From Shewanella sp. Isolate11 (GTDB lineage: Bacteria > Pseudomonadota > Gammaproteobacteria > Enterobacterales > Shewanellaceae): a stretch of 64,000 nt of DNA. A model generated the notes under the pieces. The model searched no databases. It was given only the letters and a program-made list of their open reading frames with translations, and had not been told where the DNA came from. Shown here piece by piece: positions 36,049 through 46,250 of the stretch. The position numbers were made by a program, and so were the translations under genes. How positions within the stretch are numbered: position 1 is the stretch's first letter; every line of letters begins with the position of its first letter. The stretch is taken from positions 37,007-101,006 of the forward strand of contig NZ_JAKEVF010000001.1 in NCBI RefSeq assembly GCF_022398315.1, written 5' to 3'.

Positions 36049-36933
36049 TTAATGGAGTTGATTCAGTTCGCGTAAAAATGCGGCAATAATAGGTTCATCT
36101 TGGCGGCTATTTTTGCTGCAACAGCCCAGCTCGAAAGGCGGAATAGCGACTGGAGAGGGGATTTGCTGAATCCTGTCTTTAACCGGACTGTTATTAATCA
36201 CCACTTCAGGCGTAATACTGACACCGCAGCCTAATGCCACCATAGAAGCGATCGCTTCCTGTCCAGAGACTTGAGCATACACATTAGCGTTGAGTCCTAA
36301 TTGTTTAAACCAGTTTTCAATACGGCGCCGCCCGGGACCATGTTCTGGAATGATGAAAGGTAACCTGTCCCAAGGAATATAAGTATCTGTCAGTAGCTCC
36401 TGCACTGCACACTTAAATGTCGGGGCGATGATGACCAGAGGGATATCATCAATTTTAAAGAAACCCAGCGATTCATGTAGGTTTTCGGGTTTGGCAGCAA
36501 TACTTATGTCTGCGGTATTTTGACGCACCATGTCAACGGCATTGGCCGGATCACCCGTGATTAGCGCTATTTCTACCAGTGGGTGTTCATTTCTAAATCT
36601 ATCGAGTAATGCGGGTAAGTGGCTGTAGGCTGCGGTCACTGAGCAGTAAAGGTTTAGGCGGCCCCGCAGCATATCTTGTTGAGGATCGAGCCTATGTTTG
36701 AGCTTGCTCCAGCTATCTAAGGTTTGTTCGGCAAAATGGCGGTATTCGATACCGGCATTAGTTAGGGTGACACTGCGATTATCACGCTCAAACAGTTTGG
36801 CGCCCACTTCCTCTTCTAAACGTTGCATGGCACGACTTAATGTCGACGGACTGACATGCATTTGTTGTGCAGTTTTAGCAAAGTGCAAACTATTAGAGAG
36901 ATGAAGGTAGAGCTTGATCGTCCGAATATCCAT
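36049..36933 (-). CDS. ilvY: LysR-type regulator IlvY
   Basis: 294-aa LysR-family activator. The N-terminal helix-turn-helix reads HFAKTAQQMHVSPSTLSRAM, followed by the linker helix and two Rossmann-like effector lobes. In E. coli IlvY binds acetolactate or acetohydroxybutyrate and activates ilvC, which is divergently transcribed. The same arrangement is seen here, with a 182-base intergenic region containing a LysR-type dyad. Confidence 0.92.
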   Translation of the reverse strand: MDIRTIKLYLHLSNSLHFAKTAQQMHVSPSTLSRAMQRLEEEVGAKLFERDNRSVTLTNAGIEYRHFAEQTLDSWSKLKHRLDPQQDMLRGRLNLYCSVTAAYSHLPALLDRFRNEHPLVEIALITGDPANAVDMVRQNTADISIAAKPENLHESLGFFKIDDIPLVIIAPTFKCAVQELLTDTYIPWDRLPFIIPEHGPGRRRIENWFKQLGLNANVYAQVSGQEAIASMVALGCGVSITPEVVINNSPVKDRIQQIPSPVAIPPFELGCCSKNSRQDEPIIAAFLRELNQLH

Positions 36934-36977
36934 GTTTTATCTGCCACCAAATTTGATGGACAAACTTTAACCGCAAT

Positions 36978-36994
36978 ATTGCATAAAATGCAAT
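36978..36994. promoter_or_regulatory. Putative IlvY operator
   Basis: ATTGCAT-AAA-ATGCAAT is a perfect 7-bp inverted repeat with a 3-base spacer and contains the LysR T-N11-A pattern. It lies between ilvY and ilvC, about 45 bases upstream of the ilvY start. A second, overlapping dyad (GCAATATTGC, 36973-36982) adjoins it. LysR regulators often need two such sites. Confidence 0.55.
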
Positions 36995-37115
36995 ACAGTA
37001 TCCCGAATATATCATTTTAAGCAATGCCTGCTGTGGGCTATAGTAAATTCAATCAAAAACTTAACTCTTATGGTTAAGCTCTTATTTAAGTCGGCAATTA
37101 AAGGTGGAATCTCCG

Positions 37116-38597
37116 ATGGCTAATTACTTTAACTCTTTGAATTTACGCCAGCAGTTAGAACAGCTTGGCCAATGTCGTTTCATGGACCGCAGCGAATTTA
37201 GCCAAGGTTGTGACTACATTAAAGGTTGGAATATCGTGATCTTAGGTTGTGGTGCTCAAGGCCTAAATCAAGGTTTGAATATGCGCGACTCCGGACTGAA
37301 TATTTCTTTTGCGCTTCGTCCACAAGCGATTGCTGAAAAGCGCGCCTCTTACCAAAAAGCGACGGGTAACGGATTCCGTGTTGGCACTTTCGAAGAGTTG
37401 ATCCCTGATGCCGATCTTGTTCTTAATCTTACGCCTGACAAACAGCATACCGATGCGGTTAACAGCGTCATGCCTCTGATGAAGCAAGGTGCTGTACTGT
37501 CGTATTCTCATGGCTTTAATATCGTTGAAGAGGGAATGCAGGTTCGTCCCGATATCACAGTGATCATGGTGGCGCCTAAGTGTCCGGGTACTGAGGTACG
37601 TGAAGAATATAAGCGTGGGTTTGGTGTGCCGACACTGATCGCCGTTCATCCTGAAAACGATCCTAAAGGCGATGGTTTTGAAGTGGCGAAAGCTTATGCC
37701 AGTGCCACTGGTGGCGATAGAGCTGGCGTATTGCACTCATCATTTATTGCCGAAGTAAAGTCTGACTTGATGGGTGAGCAAACCATCTTATGTGGCATGC
37801 TACAAACAGGGGCTATTCTCGGTTATGAGAAGATGGTCGCAGATGGTGTCGAGCCTGGTTATGCCGCTAAATTGATCCAGCAAGGTTGGGAAACCACCAC
37901 TGAAGCGCTCAAACATGGCGGTATTACCCACATGATGGACCGTTTGTCTAATCCTGCGAAAATCAAAGCATTTGAGATGGCCGAAGAGCTTAAAGAGATC
38001 CTAACGCCACTGTTTGAAAAACACATGGATGACATCATCAGTGGTGAGTTCTCTAAAACCATGATGCAAGATTGGGCCAATGATGATGCTAACTTGCTGA
38101 AATGGCGTAACGAAACCAATGAAACTGGTTTTGAGAATGCTCCCCAGAGCGATGAAGTTATCGATGAACAAACCTATTTTGATAAAGGCATCTTCCTTGT
38201 TGCCATGATCAAAGCTGGTGTTGAATTAGCGTTCGATACCATGGTGTCGGCAGGTATTGTTGAAGAGTCGGCATATTACGAGTCGCTACATGAAACTCCG
38301 CTGATTGCCAATACCATTGCACGTAAGCGTTTATATGAGATGAACGTGGTGATTTCTGATACGGCTGAATATGGCTGTTATCTGTTCAACCACGCCGCAG
38401 TACCTCTACTACGTGATTATGTGAATGCTATGTCTGCTGAATATTTAGGTGGCGGATTAAAAGATAGTGGTAACGGCGTCGATAACCTACGTTTAATCGA
38501 GGTTAACGATGCGATTCGCCATACTTCTGTGGAATATATCGGCGCCGAGTTGCGTGGTTATATGACAGAGATGAAGCGTATTGTAGAAGAAGCATAA
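37116..38597 (+). CDS. ilvC: Ketol-acid reductoisomerase
   Basis: 493-aa class II enzyme (E. coli IlvC 491). It isomerises and reduces acetolactate and acetohydroxybutyrate with NADPH and Mg2+. The ATG at 37116 begins [20 protein letters not shown], as in E. coli; the GTG at 37104 overlaps the ribosome site AAGGTGG and is rejected. The Rossmann motif is [13 protein letters not shown], with NADPH-phosphate ligands in ALRPQ, and a duplicated C-terminal knotted domain follows. A 10-bp hairpin without T-tract (38620-38652) follows the stop. Confidence 0.97.
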   Translation: MANYFNSLNLRQQLEQLGQCRFMDRSEFSQGCDYIKGWNIVILGCGAQGLNQGLNMRDSGLNISFALRPQAIAEKRASYQKATGNGFRVGTFEELIPDADLVLNLTPDKQHTDAVNSVMPLMKQGAVLSYSHGFNIVEEGMQVRPDITVIMVAPKCPGTEVREEYKRGFGVPTLIAVHPENDPKGDGFEVAKAYASATGGDRAGVLHSSFIAEVKSDLMGEQTILCGMLQTGAILGYEKMVADGVEPGYAAKLIQQGWETTTEALKHGGITHMMDRLSNPAKIKAFEMAEELKEILTPLFEKHMDDIISGEFSKTMMQDWANDDANLLKWRNETNETGFENAPQSDEVIDEQTYFDKGIFLVAMIKAGVELAFDTMVSAGIVEESAYYESLHETPLIANTIARKRLYEMNVVISDTAEYGCYLFNHAAVPLLRDYVNAMSAEYLGGGLKDSGNGVDNLRLIEVNDAIRHTSVEYIGAELRGYMTEMKRIVEEA

Positions 38598-38913
38598 CGT
38601 TTATTAATCAACAAAGTAGAGCCCGCACAGTTAATTAGTCATTGTGTGGGCTAATCAATACAGAGAAGTGATCTATGTTTATCAGCGGAAAGAAAACATA
38701 GCGAATAATTCGAACAAGTGAGTAGGAAAAGAAACCCGATATTCTGGGGCTAGAAAGACATTTTTTATGATATTTTAGTCATTTTTACAGGTATCGCAGG
38801 TTTTTGGTTGTGTTATTCGTTGGCTTTATGGTATTGATTAAAAGGTCTACTAAAATTGATAAGTGTAGATACCGAATTTAAGCAAAGATACCGATTAGGA
38901 ATTGCCAATAACC

Positions 38914-39009
38914 ATGTTTAACAACGTTGCCCTACTCATTCTCGAGATTATTACCGTAGTGATTATTAGATCACAGCGGGGGCAACGCATGGCGCATCGA
39001 CAAACCTAA
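38914..39009 (+). CDS. ilvL: ilv operon leader peptide IlvL
   Basis: 31-aa leader peptide whose middle is a run of regulatory residues: three Leu, five Ile and three Val among residues 5-18 (VALLILEIITVVII). It ends RQT just before the terminator hairpin. Translation of this run measures the supply of charged tRNA-Leu, -Ile and -Val. Its position 109 bases before ilvG and the RNA pairings in the same region leave little doubt. It is too short for usual gene calling. Confidence 0.88.
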   Translation: MFNNVALLILEIITVVIIRSQRGQRMAHRQT

Positions 39010-39062
39010 TTAGGTCAAGATTGCAACAAAAACCCCCGCTCCGAAAGGACCGGGGGTTTTTT
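38925..39062 (+). promoter_or_regulatory. Transcription attenuator of the ilvGMDA operon
   Basis: Three mutually exclusive pairings are visible. Protector 1:2 is CGTTGCCC (38925-38932) with GGGCAACG (38980-38987). Antiterminator 2:3 is AGCGGGGG (38975-38982) with CCCCCGCT (39033-39040). Terminator 3:4 has stem AAAAACCCCCG with CGGGGGTTTTT and an inner TCC-GAAA-GGA tetraloop, 39028-39062, with a T-rich end. When ribosomes stall at the Ile/Val/Leu codons, 2:3 should form and let transcription continue into ilvG. Confidence 0.88.
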
Positions 39063-39117
39063 GTTTTTAGCAGCTTGAGTAGCTTACCCCAGACAAATTT
39101 GAATGCAGGAACAGCAA

Positions 39118-40791
39118 ATGGAACCAGGGCAGAAGATAAGAGGCGCAGATGCCGTCATAAAAGTGCTAGCTGCACATGGCGTTACCACAGTATTTGGGTA
39201 TCCCGGTGGGGCAATTATGCCGATTTATGATGCCCTCGTTGGTGCGCCTGTTGAGCATCTGCTCAGTCGCCATGAGCAAGGTGCTGCGTTTGCTGCCGTA
39301 GGTTATGCTCGTGCCAGTGGTAAAACCGGGGTGTGCTTTGCAACCTCAGGTCCTGGTGCAACTAACTTAGTCACCGCATTGGCCGATGCGCTACTCGATT
39401 CAGTACCTTTAGTGGCGATAACCGGTCAGGTATCGACCGCAGTGATTGGCACTGATGCATTTCAAGAGATCGATGTCTTGGGCATGTCGCTGTCATGCAC
39501 TAAGCACAGTTTTATGGTGACAGATATTGATGAGTTGGTACCGACCTTGTACCGCGCCTTTGAAATCGCCGCTTCAGGGAGACCTGGCCCAGTACTTGTC
39601 GATATTCCAAAAGATATTCAAATTGCCGCATTGCATTATAAAACTCCCTTGCTGGGGATAAGCCCAGAGCCTCAGGCTCAAGAAGATGATTTGGCACAGG
39701 CGCGTCAATTGTTGGCCGCAGCTAAAAAGCCCATGCTGTATGTCGGTGGTGGCGTTGGGATGGCGGGCGCTGTTGATCAGCTAAGAGACTTTATCGAAGT
39801 CACCGCCATGCCATCGGTAGCGACACTAAAAGGCCTTGGCAGCATAGCTCATGACAGTGAAGGCTACTTGGGCATGTTAGGTATGCATGGAGGTAAGGCT
39901 GCGAATCTAGCGGTGCAAGAGTGCGACCTGCTAGTGGTGGTTGGAGCCCGTTTCGATGATCGTGTTACAGGCCGACTCGCTAGCTTTGCCGAGCACGCGA
40001 AAGTACTACACTTAGATATCGACATTGCCGAATTAGGTAAGTTGCGTCGCGCCGATGTGGCAATTGCCGGGGATTTACGTCAAGTTTTGCCCGCGATTGC
40101 TCAACCGTTAGACATTGCGCCTTGGCGAGCCGAAGTTGCGCAATTAAAAGCCCTGCATCAATGGAGTTATAACCGCCCCGGTGAGCTGATTTTTGCGCCG
40201 AAAATGCTCAATAGTTTGGCCAATAAATTACCGCAAGATAGCGTGATTGCTTGCGATGTGGGCCAACATCAGATGTGGGTCGCTCAGCATATGTGGTTTC
40301 GCCGTCCAGAAGATCATCTATCTAGCGCCGGTCTTGGCACTATGGGGTTTGGTCTGCCAGCGGCGATAGGCGCTAAAGTGGCTCGTCCTGACGCTTGCGT
40401 GGTTGCGATATCGGGAGATGGCTCATTCATGATGAATGTACAGGAGTTGACGACGGTGAAGCGTCGCCAAATCCCGCTGAAAATTTTACTTATCGACAAT
40501 CAAAAATTAGGCATGGTTAAGCAGTGGCAGCAGCTATTTTTTGAAGAACGTTTTAGCGAAACCGATCTGTCTGATAATCCTGATTTTGTCACCATGGCAT
40601 CGGCGTTTGATATTCCCGGACGTACGATCACCCACAGTAGTGAAGTCGATGAAGCATTAGACGAGATGCTAAACGCCAAGGGAGCGTTTCTATTGCACGT
40701 CAGAATAGATGAAGCCCACAACGTATGGCCACTGGTTCCGCCGGGGGCGAGTAACCGCGATATGATGGATGAGATGGAGAAGCAAACATGA
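39118..40791 (+). CDS. ilvG: Acetolactate synthase large subunit
   Basis: Thiamine-diphosphate enzyme of about 557 aa that condenses pyruvate with pyruvate or 2-oxobutyrate, the first common step of Val/Ile synthesis. Motifs: [15 protein letters not shown], the catalytic Glu in [22 protein letters not shown], and the ThDP motif GDGSFMMN ending in NQKLGMV. The start at 39118 has AGGA seven bases ahead; an ATG at 39103 without a ribosome site would add five residues. The frame is intact, unlike the frameshifted ilvG of E. coli K-12. It overlaps ilvM by four bases. Confidence 0.95.
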   Translation: MEPGQKIRGADAVIKVLAAHGVTTVFGYPGGAIMPIYDALVGAPVEHLLSRHEQGAAFAAVGYARASGKTGVCFATSGPGATNLVTALADALLDSVPLVAITGQVSTAVIGTDAFQEIDVLGMSLSCTKHSFMVTDIDELVPTLYRAFEIAASGRPGPVLVDIPKDIQIAALHYKTPLLGISPEPQAQEDDLAQARQLLAAAKKPMLYVGGGVGMAGAVDQLRDFIEVTAMPSVATLKGLGSIAHDSEGYLGMLGMHGGKAANLAVQECDLLVVVGARFDDRVTGRLASFAEHAKVLHLDIDIAELGKLRRADVAIAGDLRQVLPAIAQPLDIAPWRAEVAQLKALHQWSYNRPGELIFAPKMLNSLANKLPQDSVIACDVGQHQMWVAQHMWFRRPEDHLSSAGLGTMGFGLPAAIGAKVARPDACVVAISGDGSFMMNVQELTTVKRRQIPLKILLIDNQKLGMVKQWQQLFFEERFSETDLSDNPDFVTMASAFDIPGRTITHSSEVDEALDEMLNAKGAFLLHVRIDEAHNVWPLVPPGASNRDMMDEMEKQT

Positions 40792-41045
40792 TTTATAACC
40801 TAGCCTTAACCTTAGCATCGCAGCCTGAAGTAGTAGAGCGTGTTTTACGTGTGACTCGTCACCGTGGTTTTAAAGTGAATACGCTGGATATGCAATTGGC
40901 TGCCAATGGTACGACCCAACTTGGTATGGTGGTGGAAAGCGAGAGGGCTTTGGAGCTACTCAGCCATCAATTAAATAAATTAATCGATGTGACCGAATGC
41001 AAAGAGCTAGCGCATAAGCCTTTGGCGCACATCGTCAGTGCTTAA
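40788..41045 (+). CDS. ilvM: Acetolactate synthase small regulatory subunit IlvM
   Basis: 85-aa ACT-domain subunit ([27 protein letters not shown]), which partners IlvG and supports its activity and stability. The ATG overlaps the ilvG stop (ATGA). It matches the length of E. coli IlvM (87 aa). About 100 bases separate it from ilvD, with no terminator seen. Confidence 0.92.
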   Translation: MIYNLALTLASQPEVVERVLRVTRHRGFKVNTLDMQLAANGTTQLGMVVESERALELLSHQLNKLIDVTECKELAHKPLAHIVSA

Positions 41046-41144
41046 AACGAATTATTTCAAGCTCATAATGCCTGTACATTTTTGAGCAAACAGAACAAGC
41101 AAGGCGCTTATGTCGCCTAATGACAAATTAAGGAAAGCAGTGTT

Positions 41145-42995
41145 ATGGCAAAATTACGTTCAGCTACCAGTACCGAAGGTCGCAACATGGCCGGTGCTCG
41201 TGCACTCTGGCGAGCAACAGGGGTGAAAGATAACGATTTTGGTAAGCCGATCATTGCTATTGCCAACTCCTTTACTCAGTTTGTTCCTGGCCATGTGCAT
41301 TTAAAGGATATGGGCTCGTTAGTTGCGGGCGCGATTGAAGAGGCAGGGGGTATTGCTAAAGAGTTCAATACGATTGCTGTCGATGACGGGATTGCCATGG
41401 GGCATGGTGGCATGCTCTATAGTCTGCCTTCTCGCGAGCTAATTGCCGATAGCGTCGAGTATATGGTTAACGCCCATTGCGCCGATGCGCTGGTGTGTAT
41501 CTCTAACTGTGACAAGATCACACCCGGCATGTTAATGGCCGCGCTGCGATTGAATATTCCTGTGGTATTTGTTTCAGGTGGACCGATGGAAGCGGGTAAG
41601 ACCAAGCTTTCTGACAAGTTGATTAAACTCGATTTGGTCGATGCCATGGTAGCTGCCGCCGATGACCGAGTTTCCGATGAAGACAGCGAAAAAATTGAGC
41701 GTAGTGCTTGTCCTACTTGTGGTTCTTGTTCGGGTATGTTTACTGCAAACTCGATGAACTGTTTAACCGAAGCCTTAGGTTTATCTCTACCAGGAAACGG
41801 TTCCATGCTCGCGACTCACGCGGATCGTCGCGAGCTGTTTTTAGAAGCGGGTCGTCGAGTAATGGAGCTGGCAACGCGATATTATCGTGATGATGATGAG
41901 TCGGCACTACCGCGCAATATTGCCAGTTTTAAAGCATTCGAGAACGCCATGGCGTTGGATATTGCAATGGGTGGTTCGAGCAATACCGTGTTGCACCTGT
42001 TAGCGGCAGCTCAAGAAGGTCAGGTCGATTTCACCATGAGCGATATCGATCGAATGTCGCGTAAAGTGCCCCATCTTTGTAAAGTTGCGCCTTCAACCCC
42101 TAAATATCATATGGAAGATGTACATCGTGCTGGTGGGGTTATGGGGATTTTAGGTGAATTAGATCGAGCGGGACTGCTACATACCGATGTAAGCCATGTG
42201 GCTGGCGACAACCTTAAAGCGGTATTGGCTAAATATGATATTGCTCAGAGCCAAGATGAAGCGGTGCATCGATTTTATTCTGCAGGCCCAGCGGGTATTC
42301 CAACGACTAAAGCCTTCAGCCAAGATTGCCGTTGGCCCAGTGTCGACATTGATCGCAAAGAGGGATGCATTCGTACCCGTGAATTCGCCTTTAGCCAAGA
42401 AGGTGGTTTAGCGGTACTGTCGGGTAATATCGCGGTCGATGGCTGTATTGTAAAAACCGCAGGGGTTGATGAGTCAAATCATACCTTTGTGGGTAGTGCG
42501 CGAGTTTATGAGAGCCAAGATGATGCCGTTGCAGGAATTTTAGGTGGAGAAGTTGTCGCTGGTGATGTAGTTGTGATCCGTTATGAAGGCCCTAAAGGTG
42601 GCCCGGGTATGCAGGAGATGCTGTATCCCACCAGTTATTTGAAATCTAAAGGTTTAGGTGCCGCTTGTGCTTTGATCACCGATGGGCGTTTCTCTGGTGG
42701 TACTTCGGGCTTATCCATTGGTCATGTGTCACCAGAAGCGGCTGCGGGTGGGGTTATCGCCCTAGTGGAAACCGGTGACCGTATTGAAATCGATATTCCG
42801 GCTCGCTCGATAACATTAGCGGTCAGTGATAGCGAACTTGCCAAGCGTCGCTCCCAAATGGAAGCTCGCGGTAAACAGGCTTGGAAACCGCAACATCGTG
42901 AACGTGCAGTATCGCTTGCACTTAAAGCCTACGCTATGCTCGCCACCAGTGCCGACAAAGGTGCGGTGCGCGATGTCAGTAAGCTGGAGGATTAA
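41145..42995 (+). CDS. ilvD: Dihydroxy-acid dehydratase
   Basis: 616 aa, identical in length to E. coli IlvD. The Fe-S ligands are in [12 protein letters not shown] and in [20 protein letters not shown]. The C-terminal [21 protein letters not shown] motif is also typical. It dehydrates dihydroxy-isovalerate and dihydroxy-methylvalerate to the keto acids. Third gene of the ilvGMDA operon; ilvA starts two bases after its stop. Confidence 0.97.
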   Translation: MAKLRSATSTEGRNMAGARALWRATGVKDNDFGKPIIAIANSFTQFVPGHVHLKDMGSLVAGAIEEAGGIAKEFNTIAVDDGIAMGHGGMLYSLPSRELIADSVEYMVNAHCADALVCISNCDKITPGMLMAALRLNIPVVFVSGGPMEAGKTKLSDKLIKLDLVDAMVAAADDRVSDEDSEKIERSACPTCGSCSGMFTANSMNCLTEALGLSLPGNGSMLATHADRRELFLEAGRRVMELATRYYRDDDESALPRNIASFKAFENAMALDIAMGGSSNTVLHLLAAAQEGQVDFTMSDIDRMSRKVPHLCKVAPSTPKYHMEDVHRAGGVMGILGELDRAGLLHTDVSHVAGDNLKAVLAKYDIAQSQDEAVHRFYSAGPAGIPTTKAFSQDCRWPSVDIDRKEGCIRTREFAFSQEGGLAVLSGNIAVDGCIVKTAGVDESNHTFVGSARVYESQDDAVAGILGGEVVAGDVVVIRYEGPKGGPGMQEMLYPTSYLKSKGLGAACALITDGRFSGGTSGLSIGHVSPEAAAGGVIALVETGDRIEIDIPARSITLAVSDSELAKRRSQMEARGKQAWKPQHRERAVSLALKAYAMLATSADKGAVRDVSKLED

Positions 42996-42996
42996 C

Positions 42997-44547
42997 ATGT
43001 TGGCATTAGCCTCGCAAACTCAGCTCGATTTGGCTCACTATTATCTACAGAAGATACTGCTTTCTTCGGTGTACGATGTCGCCAAGGTGACGCCGCTGTC
43101 TAGCCTGAATAAATTATCGGCGCGCCTGGGGTGTCAGGTGTTTCTTAAGCGTGAAGATATGCAGCCGGTGCATTCGTTTAAGCTGCGTGGTGCTTACAAT
43201 CGAATCGCTGCGCTCGATAATGACGAGTGTCAGCGTGGCGTGGTGTGTGCGTCTGCCGGTAATCATGCTCAAGGTGTTGCTATGTCAGCCTCGGCACGAG
43301 GCATTAGCGCCGTTATCGTGATGCCGGAAACGACGCCGGATATCAAGGTCGATGCCGTACGTCGTCTCGGTGGCACAGTGGTGTTACATGGTCAGTCTTT
43401 CGATATGGCCAATGCTCATGCACAGATGCTAGCGCAGGAGGAAGGCCGAGTTTATGTCGCTCCGTTTGATGACGAAGCAGTGATTGCAGGCCAAGGCACC
43501 GTCGCTCAGGAGATGTTGCAGCAGCAGCGTGATCTTGAAGTGGTCTTTGTGCCAGTGGGTGGTGGAGGCTTAATTGCCGGTATTGCTGCTTATTACAAAG
43601 CCGTGATGCCACAAGTGAAAATTATCGGTGTCGAGCCTGAAGATTCAGCCTGTCTAAAAGCGGCGCTGGATGCCGATGAGCGCGTAGTATTACCTCAGGT
43701 GGGATTATTCGCCGATGGCGTGGCAGTGAAACAGATTGGCGCCGAGCCATTTAGATTGGCTCGCGAGTATGTTGATGATGTGGTTACTGTCAGCTCAGAT
43801 GAGATCTGCGCGGCGGTGAAAGATATTTTTGAAGATACTCGTGCCATTGCCGAACCTGCTGGAGCCCTATCTTTAGCGGGACTAAAAAAATATGTGGCTG
43901 ATGAAGGCAAAGGTCAGAAAGTCGCGGCGATCCTCAGTGGCGCGAATGTCAATTTTCATAGTCTGCGCTATGTTTCTGAGCGCTGCGAATTAGGCGAACA
44001 GAAAGAAGCGATTTTGGCCGTTAAAGTGCCCGAGCGTCCGGGGATATTCCTCCGCTTTTGTGAACTACTCGAAAAACGAGCCATGACCGAGTTCAATTAT
44101 CGTTTTTCTAGCCGTGATAAGGCGGTGGTTTTTGCCGGTATCCGCCTTGCTAATGGGCAAGCCGAGCTCGATGAGATTATTGCTCGATTGGAAAGCGATG
44201 GATTCGAGGTGCAGGATCTATCTAGCGATGAGACCGCAAAACTGCATGTGCGCTATATGGTGGGCGGGCATCCGCCAGAGGTGCTAGAAGAGCGCTTATT
44301 TAGCTTTGAGTTTCCTGAGCATCCGGGCGCCTTGTTTAAGTTTTTAACTACTTTACAGAGCAAGTGGAATATTAGTCTATTCCACTATCGTAATCATGGC
44401 GCTGCTTACGGCAGGGTACTGGCTGGGTTTGAAGTGCCCGAAAGTGATAGCTTGGCATTTCAACAGTTTTTAACTGAGGTGGGGTTTGTTTATCAAGAGG
44501 AAACCCATAGTCCGGCCTATAAGTTGTTTTTAGATAATAGAGCTTAA
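42997..44547 (+). CDS. ilvA: Threonine deaminase (biosynthetic)
   Basis: 516 aa from the ATG at 42997, which has a GGAGG ribosome site inside the ilvD end. PLP-lysine motif VHSFKLRGAYNR; glycine loop CASAGNHAQGVA; C-terminal half with two ACT-like regulatory domains (AILAVKVPERPGIFLRF and EERLFSFEFPEHPGALFKF) that bind isoleucine and valine. It makes 2-oxobutyrate from threonine, the committed step for isoleucine. A long in-frame extension back to 42826 lies within ilvD and is not used. Confidence 0.96.
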   Translation: MLALASQTQLDLAHYYLQKILLSSVYDVAKVTPLSSLNKLSARLGCQVFLKREDMQPVHSFKLRGAYNRIAALDNDECQRGVVCASAGNHAQGVAMSASARGISAVIVMPETTPDIKVDAVRRLGGTVVLHGQSFDMANAHAQMLAQEEGRVYVAPFDDEAVIAGQGTVAQEMLQQQRDLEVVFVPVGGGGLIAGIAAYYKAVMPQVKIIGVEPEDSACLKAALDADERVVLPQVGLFADGVAVKQIGAEPFRLAREYVDDVVTVSSDEICAAVKDIFEDTRAIAEPAGALSLAGLKKYVADEGKGQKVAAILSGANVNFHSLRYVSERCELGEQKEAILAVKVPERPGIFLRFCELLEKRAMTEFNYRFSSRDKAVVFAGIRLANGQAELDEIIARLESDGFEVQDLSSDETAKLHVRYMVGGHPPEVLEERLFSFEFPEHPGALFKFLTTLQSKWNISLFHYRNHGAAYGRVLAGFEVPESDSLAFQQFLTEVGFVYQEETHSPAYKLFLDNRA

Positions 44548-44570
44548 GCGATGTAAAACTTTTAACCTTG

Positions 44571-44596
44571 AAAAGGACGCTTAGGCGTCTTTTTTT
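44571..44596 (+). terminator. ilvGMDA operon terminator
   Basis: Stem AAAAGGACGC with GCGTCTTTTT (one G-T pair), TTAG loop and a T7 run, 24 bases after ilvA. Confidence 0.88.
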
Positions 44597-44751
44597 ATGT
44601 TATCTTTCAAAGATTATAAGATGCCTGTAGGGCACAAAAAACAACTGATGTCTTTACACGTAGGGGAGTGCAACGCATTGTGTTCACTAAATAAGACGGA
44701 CAGTTACCCTAAACCTGAATTTCTGAAGCTGGGGCTTCTTGAGGAAATAAG

Positions 44752-45894
44752 ATGTTAGCAGCACCAAAAGTACAAGCATTTAATCCACCACGTCGCGTGT
44801 TAATGGGGCCCGGTCCTTCCGATGTTTATCCCGAAGTTTTAGCGGCTCAAGCTCGACCGACCATTGGCCACCTCGACCCTTTATTTGTGGGCATGATGGA
44901 TGAACTTAAATCGCTGATCCAATATGCATTTCAAACCAGTAATCCCATGACATTAGCGGTATCAGCACCAGGAAGTGCGGGCATGGAAACCTGTTTTGTT
45001 AACTTGGTTGAGCCAGGCGAAAAGGTGATAGTGTGCCGTAATGGTGTTTTCGGCGAGCGTATGCGCCAAAATGTCGAACGTGTCGGTGCTACAGCAGTCG
45101 TTGTCGATAATGAATGGGGAGCCCCTGTATCCGTAAGCGATGTTGAGGCGGCCTTGATTGCTAATCCAGACGCTAAATTTTTAGCTTTCGTACATGCAGA
45201 AACCTCAACGGGGGCATTATCTGATGCCCAAGCTTTATGTGCCTTGGCGAAACAACATGGTTGTTTATCCATTGTCGATGCGGTGACTTCGCTTGGTGGC
45301 GTAGAATTGCGTGTCGATGAGTGGGGTATTGATGCCATCTATTCTGGTAGTCAAAAATGTCTCTCCTGTGTACCTGGTCTTTCACCAGTGTCGTTTTCTC
45401 CTGCAGCGGTCGACAAACTGAAAGCGCGCAAGACGCCTGTGCAGAGCTGGTTTTTAGATCAGAGTTTAGTCATGGGCTACTGGAGTGGCGATCAAGCAGC
45501 GGGTGGCAAGCGAAGCTATCATCATACCGCGCCAGTAAATGCGCTGTATTCCTTGCACGAGTCGTTACGTTTATTGGCTGAGGAAGGATTAGAAAACGCC
45601 TGGGCTCGTCATCAAAACATGCATCAAATATTGCGTGATGGCCTGGTGTCTTTAGGACTGAACTTTGTGGTTGAGGCGCAATCTCGCTTACCACAGCTGA
45701 ATACGGTTTATATCCCTGATGGTGTCGATGATGCCCTAGTGCGTAAGCAGCTTTTAGAAAACTATAACCTGGAAATCGGTGCCGGACTAGGCGCTTTAGC
45801 GGGTAAAGCTTGGCGTATCGGCCTGATGGGATTCGGTGCTCGCCGCGAGAACGTTGCTTTATGTCTTAAGGCGCTGGAAGAAGTGCTGAACTAG
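44752..45894 (+). CDS. Class V aminotransferase (serine/alanine-glyoxylate type)
   Basis: 380-aa PLP enzyme of the AGXT/SPT group. N-terminal LMGPGPSDVYPEVL, then the PLP ring-stacking region SAPGSAGMET, the Asp in SIVDAVTSLGG and the Schiff-base lysine in SGSQKCLS, with the C-terminal RIGLMGFGAR. It probably transfers the amino group between serine or alanine and glyoxylate or pyruvate. The 155-base leader contains a small stem (GAAGC-TGGG-GCTTC) just before the GAGGAAATAAG ribosome site. No known riboswitch was recognised. A strong terminator follows. Confidence 0.9.
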   Translation: MLAAPKVQAFNPPRRVLMGPGPSDVYPEVLAAQARPTIGHLDPLFVGMMDELKSLIQYAFQTSNPMTLAVSAPGSAGMETCFVNLVEPGEKVIVCRNGVFGERMRQNVERVGATAVVVDNEWGAPVSVSDVEAALIANPDAKFLAFVHAETSTGALSDAQALCALAKQHGCLSIVDAVTSLGGVELRVDEWGIDAIYSGSQKCLSCVPGLSPVSFSPAAVDKLKARKTPVQSWFLDQSLVMGYWSGDQAAGGKRSYHHTAPVNALYSLHESLRLLAEEGLENAWARHQNMHQILRDGLVSLGLNFVVEAQSRLPQLNTVYIPDGVDDALVRKQLLENYNLEIGAGLGALAGKAWRIGLMGFGARRENVALCLKALEEVLN

Positions 45895-45917
45895 TCATTT
45901 AAATTGTAATGTTGATT

Positions 45918-45951
45918 AAAAAACGGGCAGCTTAGACTGCCCGTTTTTTTT
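45918..45951 (+). terminator. Aminotransferase terminator
   Basis: Stem AAAAAACGGGCAG with CTGCCCGTTTTTT, six-base loop, T8 run. Confidence 0.92.
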
Positions 45952-46200
45952 ATGCTTTTACTTAACTTTTGACGATAAAAATGACCCAGAAATCTATTTA
46001 TTCTTCACCTGTTTAGCGCCTCAAAATAGCGCGAAATTTCGGCATATTCTGTGCCTATTCGAAGAGGCCGAGACTGATATTTATCTTAGGTTTGATCTGG
46101 ATTAACCCTAAGGGTAATTCTCTTTTTAAGTGCGACATAACTACTAAAATTGGAGTATGAGAGCCTAGAGGGCTTGCGCTTTAGGCTGTTTGTAAATCCT

Positions 46201-46250
46201 CTGAATCGCTCTTATTTAGGGAGATTCAGTCAACAAAGGAGTTTGTTATG
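46201..46250 (+). promoter_or_regulatory. Structured 5' UTR of hsp20 with the ribosome site in a hairpin loop
   Basis: Two adjacent hairpins precede the ATG. The first is CTGAATC (46201-46207) with GATTCAG (46223-46229). The second is AACAAA (46232-46237) with TTTGTT (46242-46247), whose four-base loop is GGAG, the Shine-Dalgarno, and it ends directly at the ATG. The short, AT-rich second stem would open easily when warm. This suggests an RNA thermometer, as known for ibpA-type genes (ROSE elements). No clear sigma-32 promoter was recognised in the rest of the 45952-46200 gap. Confidence 0.5.

Noticed and set aside
37104..37115. GTG start for ilvC
   Set aside because: It lies in the ribosome-binding sequence; the ATG at 37116 gives the exact family N-terminus.
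42826..42996. N-terminal extension of ilvA
   Set aside because: It overlaps the highly conserved end of ilvD, and a GGAGG-ATG start at 42997 fits the family length.
44600..44751. Glycine or other riboswitch upstream of the aminotransferase
   Set aside because: The conserved cores of the glycine, THF and guanidine classes were not found; only a small hairpin is present.
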